Shown here piece after piece: positions 53,680 to 62,444 of a stretch of 64,000 nt of DNA; positions within the stretch are counted from its first letter, which is position 1, and every line of letters starts with the position of its first letter. The DNA is from Syntrophomonadaceae bacterium (GTDB lineage Bacteria > Bacillota > PH28-bin88). The notes under the pieces were generated by a model. The model saw nothing but the letters and a program-made list of their open reading frames with translations, was not told the origin of the DNA and did no database searches. A program made the position numbers and the translations under genes. The stretch is taken from assembly GCA_018333865.1 (NCBI GenBank), contig JAGXSE010000066.1, forward strand, positions 130,919 through 194,918. The letters are read 5' to 3'.

Positions 53680-54426
53680 TTAATCCATTAAGATACCGCC
53701 ATTGATATTCATGGTCTCACCGGTGATAAAAGCGGCTGCGGGGGAACAGAGGAAAAGGATAGCCTCCGCCACTTCCTCTGCTTCGCCCATCCGGCCCAGA
53801 GGAATGGATTTAGTCATCGCGGCCTGAGTCGCTTCCGGCCAGACAGCAGTCATATCAGTAGCAATCGGGCCCGGAGCCACCGCATTTACCCGGATGCCAT
53901 ACGGAGCCCCTAATCTGGCCATGGACATGGTAAGGCAGATGACTCCTGCCTTGGAGGCCGCATAATGGGCCCCCGCCGCTATACCTCCTACTTTTCCGGC
54001 CAGAGAAGCAATGCTTACAATACAGCCTGATTTAGCTTCCATCATCATTTTCATGGCGGCTTGGGAACAAAGGAAAGTCCCCTTCAAGTTTATATCCATC
54101 ATCCGGTCCCATGCCGCTTCCGATAATTCAATAAAGGGAACAATTTCACAGATCCCGGCACAGTTGACCAATATATCTATCCTGCCATAAGCCTCTTTTA
54201 CCCGGGCAGCCATTTCCGCCACCTCAAGCGAACTGGCCACATCCACTTTTACGGCTAAGTGATTGCCCCCATCCCGGGCGATTTCCGCAACGGTCTGTTG
54301 GGCTAAACCAAAATCCAGGTCTGCTACAACCACCTGGGCGCCTTCTTTGGCAAACAACAGGGCTACAGCCTTGCCGATGCCCTTGCCTCCGCCGGTTATA
54401 ACCGCTACCTTTTCTCTCAGCTTCAT
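53680..54426 (-). CDS. Short-chain dehydrogenase/reductase
   Basis: 248 residues. Classical SDR: TGGGKGIGKA, NCAGICE, catalytic IVSIASLAG and YAASKAG. The acidic residue in VVVADLDFG after beta-2 favours NAD(H). It could act on acetoin, butanediol, sugars or fatty-acyl substrates. Its start overlaps the lipB stop by ATGA, so it belongs to the same operon as the lipoyl enzyme complex. Confidence 0.85.
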   Translation of the reverse strand: MKLREKVAVITGGGKGIGKAVALLFAKEGAQVVVADLDFGLAQQTVAEIARDGGNHLAVKVDVASSLEVAEMAARVKEAYGRIDILVNCAGICEIVPFIELSEAAWDRMMDINLKGTFLCSQAAMKMMMEAKSGCIVSIASLAGKVGGIAAGAHYAASKAGVICLTMSMARLGAPYGIRVNAVAPGPIATDMTAVWPEATQAAMTKSIPLGRMGEAEEVAEAILFLCSPAAAFITGETMNINGGILMD

Positions 54427-55103
54427 TCTTTTTCACCTCGACTTCGAATTTTGTCCCCGATCACGGCGAGATTAAACACCTGAGCAAAATGGACGGCTAC
54501 CCGTGCGGAAACCTCGCGCCAATCTGGCGCCTGCGGCAAGAGCTCCGCCAGGGAGGTAACCCGTTTATCCCGGATGCCGCAAGGGTGAATCAGGCTGAAA
54601 TGACTCAAATCAGGGTCCACATTCAGGGCAAAACCATGAAAAGTCACCCACTTTTTTACCCCAATGCCGATGGCGGCAATTTTGGCGTCTGCCACCCATA
54701 CGCCGGTATAGCCTGGAGCCCGGTGCCCGGCCAGGCCAAAGCCGGCTAAAGTCCTGATCAACACCTCTTCCAACCGGCGCAGGTAATCCTTCACATCTTT
54801 TCCGTGGCGATCCAGGTGCAGGACAGGATAACCCACCAGCTGCCCCGGCCCATGATAGGCAACATCACCGCCTCTGTCAGCGGAATAGATCTCAATACCT
54901 GCCTGAGCAAGGGCCTGGGGGCTGGCTAAAATGTTGCCCCTGTCCCCCGCCGCGCCGATAGTCAACAAAGGAGGGTGCTCGGTCAGGATCAGGGTATCGC
55001 CCCTCTCCCCCTGGATTACTTCAGCGGCCAGTCTTTTTTGCAACTGGCACGCCTCCAGGTAACCCATCCGTCCTGCCTCGATCAACCAGCCCCGCTCCAG
55101 CAT
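54423..55103 (-). CDS. lipB: Octanoyltransferase (lipoyl-ACP:protein transferase)
   Basis: 226 residues, normal length. Transfers octanoyl groups from ACP to lipoyl domains. Motifs: YLEACQLQKRL, LTEHPPLLTIG, RGGDVAYHGPGQLVGYPVL and IGVKKWVTFHGFALNV, with the nucleophilic Cys in SLIHPCGIRDKRVTSLAEL. No LipA gene is seen here, so lipoyl synthase must be encoded elsewhere. Directly follows the E3 gene. Confidence 0.93.
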   Translation of the reverse strand: MLERGWLIEAGRMGYLEACQLQKRLAAEVIQGERGDTLILTEHPPLLTIGAAGDRGNILASPQALAQAGIEIYSADRGGDVAYHGPGQLVGYPVLHLDRHGKDVKDYLRRLEEVLIRTLAGFGLAGHRAPGYTGVWVADAKIAAIGIGVKKWVTFHGFALNVDPDLSHFSLIHPCGIRDKRVTSLAELLPQAPDWREVSARVAVHFAQVFNLAVIGDKIRSRGEKE

Positions 55104-55121
55104 GACGTTCTCCCCCGCCGT

Positions 55122-56552
55122 CTAAATATGGATGGCTTTACCCACCACTGTGTGCGCTGCTTCCATGATGGCCTCGGCCAGGGTGGGATGGGCGTGAATG
55201 GTGTGAGCGATCTCCGCCGCTGTCAGTTCGGCCTGCATGGCCAGGGTCAGTTCAGCGATCAGGTCGGTGGCCCTGGGGCCAACCAGGTGGGCCCCCAGGA
55301 TCTCCCCGAACTCTTCGTCACAAACCAGTTTGACCATGCCCTCCTGCTCACCCATGGCAATGGCCTTGCCGTTGGCGTTGTATGGAAACTTCCCGACCTT
55401 TACCTTTTTGCCCTGTTCTTTTGCTTCTTTTTCCGTCAGCCCTACCCCGGCTACCTCCGGCGAGGTGTAAATACAGCCAGGGACAAACCTCAGGTCAGCC
55501 TCCTGGGAGCCGCCCAGGGCGTTTACTGCGGCCACCATCCCCTGGGCAGCAGCCACATGGGCCAAGAGGATGCCCCCGGTCACATCTCCCACCGCATACA
55601 CTCCCGGAATATTGGTCTCCATTTTCCCATTCACCAGGATTTTTCCTCTTTCTACCTTAACATTGGTATTTTCCAGCCCCAACCCTGCGGTATAGGGTTT
55701 GCGGCCTGCCGCTATTAACACAAGGGCAGAGGTAATGGATTGTTCCTGACCGTCTTTGGAGAGCCGCACCAATTTATCGTCCTGATTCTCCCCGTCGCTG
55801 ATGCTTATGATTCTGGCCCCGGTGATGCACTTAATCCCTTTTTTTACTAGGGCCTTTTCCAAGACCCCCACTATTTCCTCATCCATAACAGGCAAGAGCC
55901 TTGGCATCATTTCCACCAAAGTAACCTTGCTCCCTAAACTACTGAAAATGGAAGCAAATTCCACCCCGATCGCCCCGCCGCCGATAATCAGGAGGCTGGG
56001 CGGGACTTCTTTAAGATCAAGTGCTTCATCGCTGGTGACCACCCGGCTACCGTCCGCGCCGGGAACCGGCAAGGGAGCAGGTTCCGAGCCGGTGGCAATA
56101 ATTACTTTTCCGGGAAAGAGGGTCTCTGGCAGGCCGTCAGCACGGGTCACTTCCACTTTTTTATCGGCTAAAAACCTGGCCTTGCCCTTAATCACTCTTA
56201 TCTTGTTGGAGGACATTAAATATTCCACGCCTTTTACCAGCCGGGTAACCACCTGGTTTTTCCGGGCCATCATGCGGGCAAAGTCGATCTTAAAACCGTC
56301 CACCATCACACCCATGGAATGAGCCTTGCCCAAGCTGTCCACCAGCTCGGCGCTTTTTAACAAGGCCTTGGTGGGGATACAGCCCCGGTTTAAACAGGTC
56401 CCCCCTAGCCTGTCCTGCTCGACCAGCGTAACCTGTGCTCCCAGCTGGGCAGCCTTCACCGCGGCCACGTAGCCGCCAACGCCGCCGCCAATGATCAGGA
56501 GAGGGGCAATATCTGCAACTGCATTTTCTCGCAGTCCTGTTTCAGTAACCAA
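55122..56552 (-). CDS. lpdA: Dihydrolipoyl dehydrogenase (E3)
   Basis: 476 residues. FAD motif IIGGGVGGYVAAVKAAQLG, redox-active cysteines in LGGTCLNRGCIPTK, NAD motif IGGGAIGVEFASIFSSLG and C-terminal HAHPTLAEAIMEA with the catalytic His-Glu. Reoxidises the dihydrolipoyl arm of E2. Gene order on the minus strand is E1alpha, E1beta, E2, E3, lipB. Confidence 0.96.
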   Translation of the reverse strand: MVTETGLRENAVADIAPLLIIGGGVGGYVAAVKAAQLGAQVTLVEQDRLGGTCLNRGCIPTKALLKSAELVDSLGKAHSMGVMVDGFKIDFARMMARKNQVVTRLVKGVEYLMSSNKIRVIKGKARFLADKKVEVTRADGLPETLFPGKVIIATGSEPAPLPVPGADGSRVVTSDEALDLKEVPPSLLIIGGGAIGVEFASIFSSLGSKVTLVEMMPRLLPVMDEEIVGVLEKALVKKGIKCITGARIISISDGENQDDKLVRLSKDGQEQSITSALVLIAAGRKPYTAGLGLENTNVKVERGKILVNGKMETNIPGVYAVGDVTGGILLAHVAAAQGMVAAVNALGGSQEADLRFVPGCIYTSPEVAGVGLTEKEAKEQGKKVKVGKFPYNANGKAIAMGEQEGMVKLVCDEEFGEILGAHLVGPRATDLIAELTLAMQAELTAAEIAHTIHAHPTLAEAIMEAAHTVVGKAIHI

Positions 56553-56573
56553 TCTGATCCCTCTTTTCGCAAG

Positions 56574-57887
56574 TTACGTCAAAAGTAATAGCGGCTTTTC
56601 CAAGAGTTCTTTTATCCGCTTAAGGAAGCGGGCCGCCGGAGCTCCGTCAATTACCCGGTGATCAAAGGAAAGGCTCAAGCTCATCATCGTCCTGACAACT
56701 ACTTGCCCATCTACCGCAACCGGCTTTGCCACCATGCGCCCAATTCCCAGGATGCCGCTTTCCGGCTGGTTAATTATAGGTGTGAAGGTATCGATCTCAA
56801 ACATGCCCAGGTTGCTGATGGTAAAAGTGCCCTCACTCATTTCATCTGGCAAGAGCTTGCCAGCCCTAGCCTTATCTACCAATTTTTTGGACTCGATGCA
56901 GATTTCCGCCAGAGATTTGCTCTGGGCCCGTTTAAGAACCGGGACCACCAAACCGTTCTCCGCATCCACTGCTACCCCAATGTTAATATCCTCCTGCAAG
57001 TGAATTGCGTTTTCCTGCAGGGTCGCGTTCATCAGGGGATGTTCGGACAGGGCCCGGGACACCACTTTTATAATTATATCATTATAGGACAACTTATGGC
57101 CCGTTATTTTTTCAATTTCCGGCAACAGTTGTTTCCGCAAACTAATGGTCTCCGTCATGTCTACCTCGGTATTCAGGGTAACATGAGGAGCCGTCTGGCT
57201 GCTGGCAGCCATGCGCTGGGCAATTATTTTACGAATTCCGCTGAAAGGGATAGTGCGGGCTATGGGTTTCACCGCCACAACCGGGACCGGTGGGGCAAGA
57301 GCCTGTTCGACATCTTTTTTCATCACCTTCCCATGGGTGCCGGAACCACAAATACCGCCCACTTCTATCCCAGAGGCAAGAGCAACTTTTTGCGCCAGCG
57401 GGCTGATTCTGACAGCAGTCGCCAAAGCCGCATATGCCAGGACATCCCTTTCCACAATCCTGCCATTAGGTCCGGTACCCTGAATCGGGCTGTATTCAAT
57501 CCCTTTCTCCCGGGCAGCTTTTTTGGCCCGGGGGGAGATAAAAATCCTTTGTCCAGGCTCCCGGTGAATCTGTTCCAGGGCTGGAACAACTTCAGGCTTA
57601 GCGGAGGCAGGCGCTTTTTCCTGCCCCGAAGCAATAGCCACTACCTCGCCTGGTTCCGTTATGTAGGCGATCACGGCAGTAACAGGAACCGTTATCCCTG
57701 CCGCCACCAGGATTTTGCCCAAGATACCCGTAGTTTGGGCCTCCACCTCGATGGTGGCTTTATCTGTCGTCACTTCAAACAGGGGCTGCCCCTTTGCTAC
57801 CGGCTCGCCTTCCCCAACGAGCCAGCGGACAATTGTCCCTTCCGTCATGGTTAAGCCCAAGCTGGGCATGATCACTTTAGTCGCCAT
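56574..57887 (-). CDS. 2-oxoacid/acetoin dehydrogenase E2 with two E3-binding domains
   Basis: 437 residues. Lipoyl domain (about 1-78, lipoyl Lys43 in TDKATIE), then two peripheral-subunit-binding domains: residues about 117-150 (ISPRAKKAAREKGI) and 160-197 (ISPLAQKVALASGI), then the acyltransferase domain (about 210-437) with SFDHRVIDGAPAARF. The tandem E3-binding domains are less usual; one lipoyl domain is standard. It acyl-transfers from E1 to CoA. Substrate may be pyruvate, acetoin or a branched 2-oxoacid. Confidence 0.93.
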   Translation of the reverse strand: MATKVIMPSLGLTMTEGTIVRWLVGEGEPVAKGQPLFEVTTDKATIEVEAQTTGILGKILVAAGITVPVTAVIAYITEPGEVVAIASGQEKAPASAKPEVVPALEQIHREPGQRIFISPRAKKAAREKGIEYSPIQGTGPNGRIVERDVLAYAALATAVRISPLAQKVALASGIEVGGICGSGTHGKVMKKDVEQALAPPVPVVAVKPIARTIPFSGIRKIIAQRMAASSQTAPHVTLNTEVDMTETISLRKQLLPEIEKITGHKLSYNDIIIKVVSRALSEHPLMNATLQENAIHLQEDINIGVAVDAENGLVVPVLKRAQSKSLAEICIESKKLVDKARAGKLLPDEMSEGTFTISNLGMFEIDTFTPIINQPESGILGIGRMVAKPVAVDGQVVVRTMMSLSLSFDHRVIDGAPAARFLKRIKELLEKPLLLLT

Positions 57888-57911
57888 TAATTCCCCTCCT
57901 TGGCCACACCG

Positions 57912-58883
57912 TTAAATGATTCGTTTGACTGCCTCAATAACATCCTTTTCCTGGGGCAGAGTTGCCATTTCCAGCTTACCGTTATAGGGGATGGGCACAT
58001 CCAGGGCTGCCACCCTCTGCACCGGCGCATCCAGGTAATCGAAGGCCTCCTCCATGACCTGGGCTGCCAGGTCCGCTCCCGCGCCGCAGCGCCGATGCGC
58101 CTCATGGCAGATGACCAGCCGGCCGGTCTTCTGCACCGATCGGATGACTGCAGCCAAGTCCAGGGGCACCAAGGTTTTCAGGTCGATGACTTCGGCATCG
58201 ATCCCTTCTTGTGCTAATTCTTCGGCTGCTTTTAAAGTCTTTAAAAGCATGAGAGAATAAGACACCAGGGTGATATCCTTTCCTTCCCGCTTCACCTCAG
58301 CCTGACCAAAAGGAATGGTATAGTCTCCGTCAGGCACTATTCCCTTTGTGGCATAGAGGAGCTTGTGTTCCAGGAAAAGCACCGGGTTATCGTCTCTGAT
58401 GGCTGTTTTTAAAAGACCCTTGGCATCTTTAGGGGTAGCGGGCAGGACTACTTTGATACCAGGCACATGGGTAAACCAGGCCTCCAGGCTTTGGGAGTGC
58501 TGGGCGGCATTTCCCCGTCCACCGCCTTGCTGGGTACGGATCACCATCGGCAGCTTGGCCTTGCCGCCGAACATATACCTGAGCTTGGCCATTTGGTTGG
58601 CAATCTGATCCATGGCTACCGCGGTAAAGTCAACATACATCAATTCCGCCACCGGCCTGGTCCCGGTGACCGAAGCGCCAATCGCCGCTCCCACAAATCC
58701 CGCCTCAGAAATAGGGGTGTTTCTCACCCGCTTCGGGCCAAATTCCTGAAACAACCCTTTAGTCACCTGGAAGATCCCGCCGTGCAGCCCAATATCTTCC
58801 CCCATGATAAAGACATTTGGATCCCTATGCATCTCTTCCCGCAGGGCCTCTGTTAAAGCCTGCAGGTAGGTAATTTCACGCAT
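57912..58883 (-). CDS. 2-oxoacid/acetoin dehydrogenase E1 beta
   Basis: 323 residues. Transketolase-like beta subunit: MGEDIGLHGGIFQVTKGL, RVRNTPISEAGFVGAAIGA, QQGGGRGNAAQHSQSLEAWF. Forms the alpha2beta2 ThDP enzyme with the next gene. AcoB and PdhB are similar at this level, so the substrate is open. Confidence 0.93.
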   Translation of the reverse strand: MREITYLQALTEALREEMHRDPNVFIMGEDIGLHGGIFQVTKGLFQEFGPKRVRNTPISEAGFVGAAIGASVTGTRPVAELMYVDFTAVAMDQIANQMAKLRYMFGGKAKLPMVIRTQQGGGRGNAAQHSQSLEAWFTHVPGIKVVLPATPKDAKGLLKTAIRDDNPVLFLEHKLLYATKGIVPDGDYTIPFGQAEVKREGKDITLVSYSLMLLKTLKAAEELAQEGIDAEVIDLKTLVPLDLAAVIRSVQKTGRLVICHEAHRRCGAGADLAAQVMEEAFDYLDAPVQRVAALDVPIPYNGKLEMATLPQEKDVIEAVKRII

Positions 58884-58904
58884 TAAAAGTTTCCCCTCCC
58901 TCTT

Positions 58905-59867
58905 TTAGCTGGCAAAGACATCTTGGAGCAGGTCTTCTGGCGATGGTTCCGGACTCTCCAGAGCAAAGGCGCTGGCCGCCGCAATCGCCTGCTCGACCTG
59001 CCGATGAATTTGCTCCAATTCTGTCTGGGCGGCGATGCCTTCTCCCACCAAGACTTTGGCCAGATGTTGGATGGGATCCCGCTCTTTCCACTGGCGCAGT
59101 TCCTCGTCACTCCGGTAAACACAAGGATCGCCCTTGTAATGCCCCTCATGCCGGTAAGTCTTGCATTCCAGGAGGGTAGGTCCTGCCCCGGCCCTGGCTC
59201 TGGCCACCGCCTGACAGGCCGCCTGGTAAACGGCCCGCACATCGTTGCCATCCACAATTACTCCGGGGATATTATAGGCTTTGGCCCGGTCGGCAATATC
59301 CGTTACCGCCACCGCTTCTTTAGCCGGGACAGTGATGCCGTACAGGTTATTTTCGCAAACAAAAAGCACCGGCAGCCGCCAGATTGCCGCCAAATTCATG
59401 GACTCGTGAAAAACCCCCTGATTGGTTGCGCCATCACCGAAAAAAGCCACCGCCACCTGATCCGTCCCCCGGTACTGGGAAGACAAGGCTGCGCCGACAG
59501 CGACAGGAATTCCTGCCGCTACAATACCATTGGCCCCCAGGTTGCCGGTATCCAGATCGGCGATGTGCATGGAACCTCCCTTGCCCTTGCAGCAACCGGT
59601 AGCCTTCCCCAAGAGCTCGGCCATGGTCCGGTTAATATCGGTTCCTTTAGCCAGGCAATGGCCATGCCCCCGGTGGGTGCTGACGATATAATCATCCTGC
59701 CGCAGGGCATGGCATACCCCGACTGCCACCGCCTCTTCGCCGATATAAAGGTGCATGGAGCCCCGGATCAGGCCTTGAGTAAAAAACTCAATGGCCTTTT
59801 CTTCGAACCGGCGGATCTTGACCATATCTTCGTACATTATTAACAACTTATCGCTAGATAGTTCCAA
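58905..59867 (-). CDS. 2-oxoacid/acetoin dehydrogenase E1 alpha
   Basis: 320 residues. ThDP motif FFGDGATNQGVFHESMNLAAIW ends in NNLYGIT; HLYIGEEAVAVGVCHAL and STHRGHGHCLAKG match E1alpha proteins of the acetoin dehydrogenase type. The phosphorylation-loop region (TYRHEGHYKGDPCVYR) is compact as in AcoA. First gene of the enzyme-complex operon downstream of the alcohol dehydrogenase. Confidence 0.93.
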   Translation of the reverse strand: MELSSDKLLIMYEDMVKIRRFEEKAIEFFTQGLIRGSMHLYIGEEAVAVGVCHALRQDDYIVSTHRGHGHCLAKGTDINRTMAELLGKATGCCKGKGGSMHIADLDTGNLGANGIVAAGIPVAVGAALSSQYRGTDQVAVAFFGDGATNQGVFHESMNLAAIWRLPVLFVCENNLYGITVPAKEAVAVTDIADRAKAYNIPGVIVDGNDVRAVYQAACQAVARARAGAGPTLLECKTYRHEGHYKGDPCVYRSDEELRQWKERDPIQHLAKVLVGEGIAAQTELEQIHRQVEQAIAAASAFALESPEPSPEDLLQDVFAS

Positions 59868-59895
59868 CTAGCTTCCCTCCTGCACTAAAAATACG

Positions 59896-60927
59896 TTAAG
59901 GAATTAAAAGGCCTTTGATGCCTTTTCCGCTGGCGATGGTTTCGAAGGCTATCTCCCATTCATCCAAAGGAAACTTGTGGGTTATAAGAGGATCGACCCG
60001 CACCTGGCCGCTGCCGATCATCGCCAGTGCCCGCTCCCAATCCAGATATTTAGAACTGAAGCTGAAGGCCACGTCTATCGCCTTGAATACCGCCGAAGAC
60101 CATATGATGCCTTGTTTGCCAACCTCAGGAATTCCCAGGGCAATGATCCGGCCTTGGGGCCGTACCATGGCAATGGCTTGATTGATAGTGACATCAAGCC
60201 CGGCGCACTCTACCACCACATCTGCCCCTCCTCCGCCGGTAAGGTTTTGCACCAGTTCAAGCGGATCTTCTTCGGCGATATTAATTACATGGTCAATACC
60301 CAGATTCCTGGCTACCGGCAGCCTTAAGTCCGCATCGGATGGAGCGCCGGTGATTACGACCCTGGCGCCGCAGCTTTTGGCGATCTGGGCACATAAAAGA
60401 CCTACAGGCCCTGGGCCCAAGACTACCACCAGATCCCCCGGCAGTACCCGTCCCCGGTCCAGCATGGCTTGGGCGGCAATGGCCGTAGGCTCCACCACCG
60501 CTGCCTGTTCAAATGAGACATTATCGGGGATTCTGTGGAGCAAGGCTGCCGGCATAGTGATAAACCCGGCAAAACACCCGTCAATTCCCCATCCCGGCGC
60601 CCGCTTGGAAAGACAGATCTGCAAATTGCCTGTGCGACAATGGCGGCAATTGCCACAGGCCCTGGTATGGAGCTCGCTCACAACCCGGTCCCCTACTTGC
60701 CAGCCAGAAACCCTATCTCCTAATCCGGCAATTTCCCCGGCAAACTCATGCCCCAGGATTACCGGCGGCCAGTAAGGAAATTGATCGCTTAAGATATGAA
60801 TATCACTCCCGCAAATCCCGCCGGCCATAACCTTGATTAATACCTCTCCAGGCCCCGGGCGGGGCTCCTGCACCTCTCTGATTTCAACCAGACCCGGCCC
60901 TTTAGCCATTTTAACCAACGCCCGCAT
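59896..60927 (-). CDS. Zinc-dependent alcohol dehydrogenase (MDR family)
   Basis: 343 residues. Catalytic zinc ligands in GGICGSDIHIL and GHEFAGEIAGLG; structural zinc set CGNCRHCRTGNLQIC; NAD(P)-binding LGPGPVGLLCAQIAKSCGA. Resembles sorbitol/threonine/butanediol dehydrogenases. It is the most upstream gene on the minus strand and could produce the 2-oxo or acetoin substrate of the complex that follows 28 bp away. Divergent from the LarA-like gene. Confidence 0.9.
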   Translation of the reverse strand: MRALVKMAKGPGLVEIREVQEPRPGPGEVLIKVMAGGICGSDIHILSDQFPYWPPVILGHEFAGEIAGLGDRVSGWQVGDRVVSELHTRACGNCRHCRTGNLQICLSKRAPGWGIDGCFAGFITMPAALLHRIPDNVSFEQAAVVEPTAIAAQAMLDRGRVLPGDLVVVLGPGPVGLLCAQIAKSCGARVVITGAPSDADLRLPVARNLGIDHVINIAEEDPLELVQNLTGGGGADVVVECAGLDVTINQAIAMVRPQGRIIALGIPEVGKQGIIWSSAVFKAIDVAFSFSSKYLDWERALAMIGSGQVRVDPLITHKFPLDEWEIAFETIASGKGIKGLLIP

Positions 60928-61026
60928 CAGCTCACCTCTTATCGTCGTTTTTAAACATCACAAAAACTGCAGAACAGATTCAACACACCGTTATCAACGG
61001 AAAAGACCGCAAAACATTAATTTTCG

Positions 61027-61058
61027 GAATGCAGACACAGAATAAAAATTCTGCATTC
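61027..61058. promoter_or_regulatory. Nested inverted repeats in the divergent promoter region
   Basis: GAATGCAG (61027-61034) and CTGCATTC (61051-61058) are perfect 8-bp arms; inside them CAGAAT-AAAA-ATTCTG (61038-61053) is a second perfect palindrome. They occupy the 224-bp gap between the divergent alcohol dehydrogenase and LarA-like genes, the natural place for a shared operator. Confidence 0.6.
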
Positions 61059-61151
61059 ACACCAAAAAACCTTCCTTCTTATCCCCAAAACCATCGATTT
61101 CTGGTATAGTAATCATTAATAGCCAGAATTAAGGAGATGGAGGCTAAGCAG

Positions 61152-62405
61152 ATGCAGGAAATATCCCTCGGATACGGCAAAACCAAATTGTCCTTTACAG
61201 TGCCCCAGACAAATCTTTTGGGCATTATCACACCTAAACAGACTGCAGCTTTAGCTTCACCGGATGCTCTGCTTAAGCAGGCTTTGGCTTCTCCTATCGG
61301 CTGTCCGCCTTTAAAAGATATTGTCCAGCCTGGTGAAAAAATTGCTGTGATCATCAGCGATATTACCCGCCCTTGCCCTACCGCTTTGATGCTCCCTCCC
61401 CTCTTGGCCGAGCTGAACACGGCCGGGATTCCGGACTCCGATATTACCATTATATCCGCTTTAGGCATCCATCGCCCCCACCGGGAAGAAGAGATCCCAA
61501 AGCTTTTGGGATCCTGCTTTGGCCGGGTTAATTTTATGGATGCCTGGGGTGAGGACTACCGGCAAGTAGGAGTCAGCAATAGAGGCACTCCTTTCCGGGT
61601 TTTTGGCCCGGTGGTTGACGCTGACCGCAGGATTTGCCTGGGAAATATCGAATATCATTATTTTGTGGGTTACAGCGGCGGAGTTAAGGCAATTATTCCA
61701 GGAACCGCCGACCGGGCTACAATCCAGGCCAACCACCGGATGATGCTGGAAGAAGGCGCTCAGGCCGGCTGCCTTGAAGGCAACCCTGTCCGCCAGGACT
61801 TAGAAGAAATTACCCGGTTTCTAGCCATTGATTTTATCTTAAACGTAGTCCTGGACGAGAACAAACAAGTGTTAAAGGCCTTTGCCGGACACCACCGGCT
61901 GGCCCACCGGGAAGGCTGCTTGTTTTTGGACCAGATGTACAGCGTCCACTTGCCTGAAAAGGCGGACATCGTAGTTGCCGCCACCGGAGGGTTTCCGAAA
62001 GATATTAATGTTTACCAGGCGCAGAAGGCCCTGGACAATGCCCGGCTGGCTGTAAAGCCTGAGGGGATCATTATCTGGGTCGCAGAGTGCACAGAAGGCC
62101 TGGGCGAGGAGGTCTTTGCCGAATGGATCGAGCAGGCAGCCGGGCCTAAAGATATTATCCGCCGGATAAAGGCTGAGTTTCAGCTCGGCGGCCACAAAGC
62201 GGCGGCAATTGCGGCAACAGCAAATCATTGCCAAATTTTTATGGTATCCGCCTTGCCGGAGGAACTGGCTGTCAGGCTCTTTGTCCAGCCTTTTGCCACT
62301 ATTGAAGAAGCATTGGCGGCAGCTTTCATTCGCAAGGGACAACAGGCTAAGGTTTTAGTTATGCCGGTAGCCCCTTCAACCCTGCCTTTAACCCCAAAGG
62401 ATTGA
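61152..62405 (+). CDS. LarA-family (lactate racemase-like, nickel-pincer) protein
   Basis: 417 residues from MQEISLGYGK. The start at 61152 follows GGAGG by eight bases; the ATG at 61137 has no room for a ribosome site. DUF2088/LarA features: ISDITRPCPT, ALGIHRPH, and GNIEYHYFVGYSGGVKAIIPGTA, which contains the family His and the Lys that anchors the pincer cofactor. LarA members racemise or epimerise 2-hydroxyacids or sugars. No LarB, LarC or LarE gene is visible in the window, so cofactor synthesis would be elsewhere. Linkage with the FGGY kinase suggests a sugar-acid or polyol substrate. Confidence 0.87.
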   Translation: MQEISLGYGKTKLSFTVPQTNLLGIITPKQTAALASPDALLKQALASPIGCPPLKDIVQPGEKIAVIISDITRPCPTALMLPPLLAELNTAGIPDSDITIISALGIHRPHREEEIPKLLGSCFGRVNFMDAWGEDYRQVGVSNRGTPFRVFGPVVDADRRICLGNIEYHYFVGYSGGVKAIIPGTADRATIQANHRMMLEEGAQAGCLEGNPVRQDLEEITRFLAIDFILNVVLDENKQVLKAFAGHHRLAHREGCLFLDQMYSVHLPEKADIVVAATGGFPKDINVYQAQKALDNARLAVKPEGIIIWVAECTEGLGEEVFAEWIEQAAGPKDIIRRIKAEFQLGGHKAAAIAATANHCQIFMVSALPEELAVRLFVQPFATIEEALAAAFIRKGQQAKVLVMPVAPSTLPLTPKD

Positions 62406-62444
62406 TAATACTACTATATTTACAGATTTCCAGGAGGTGCCGTA

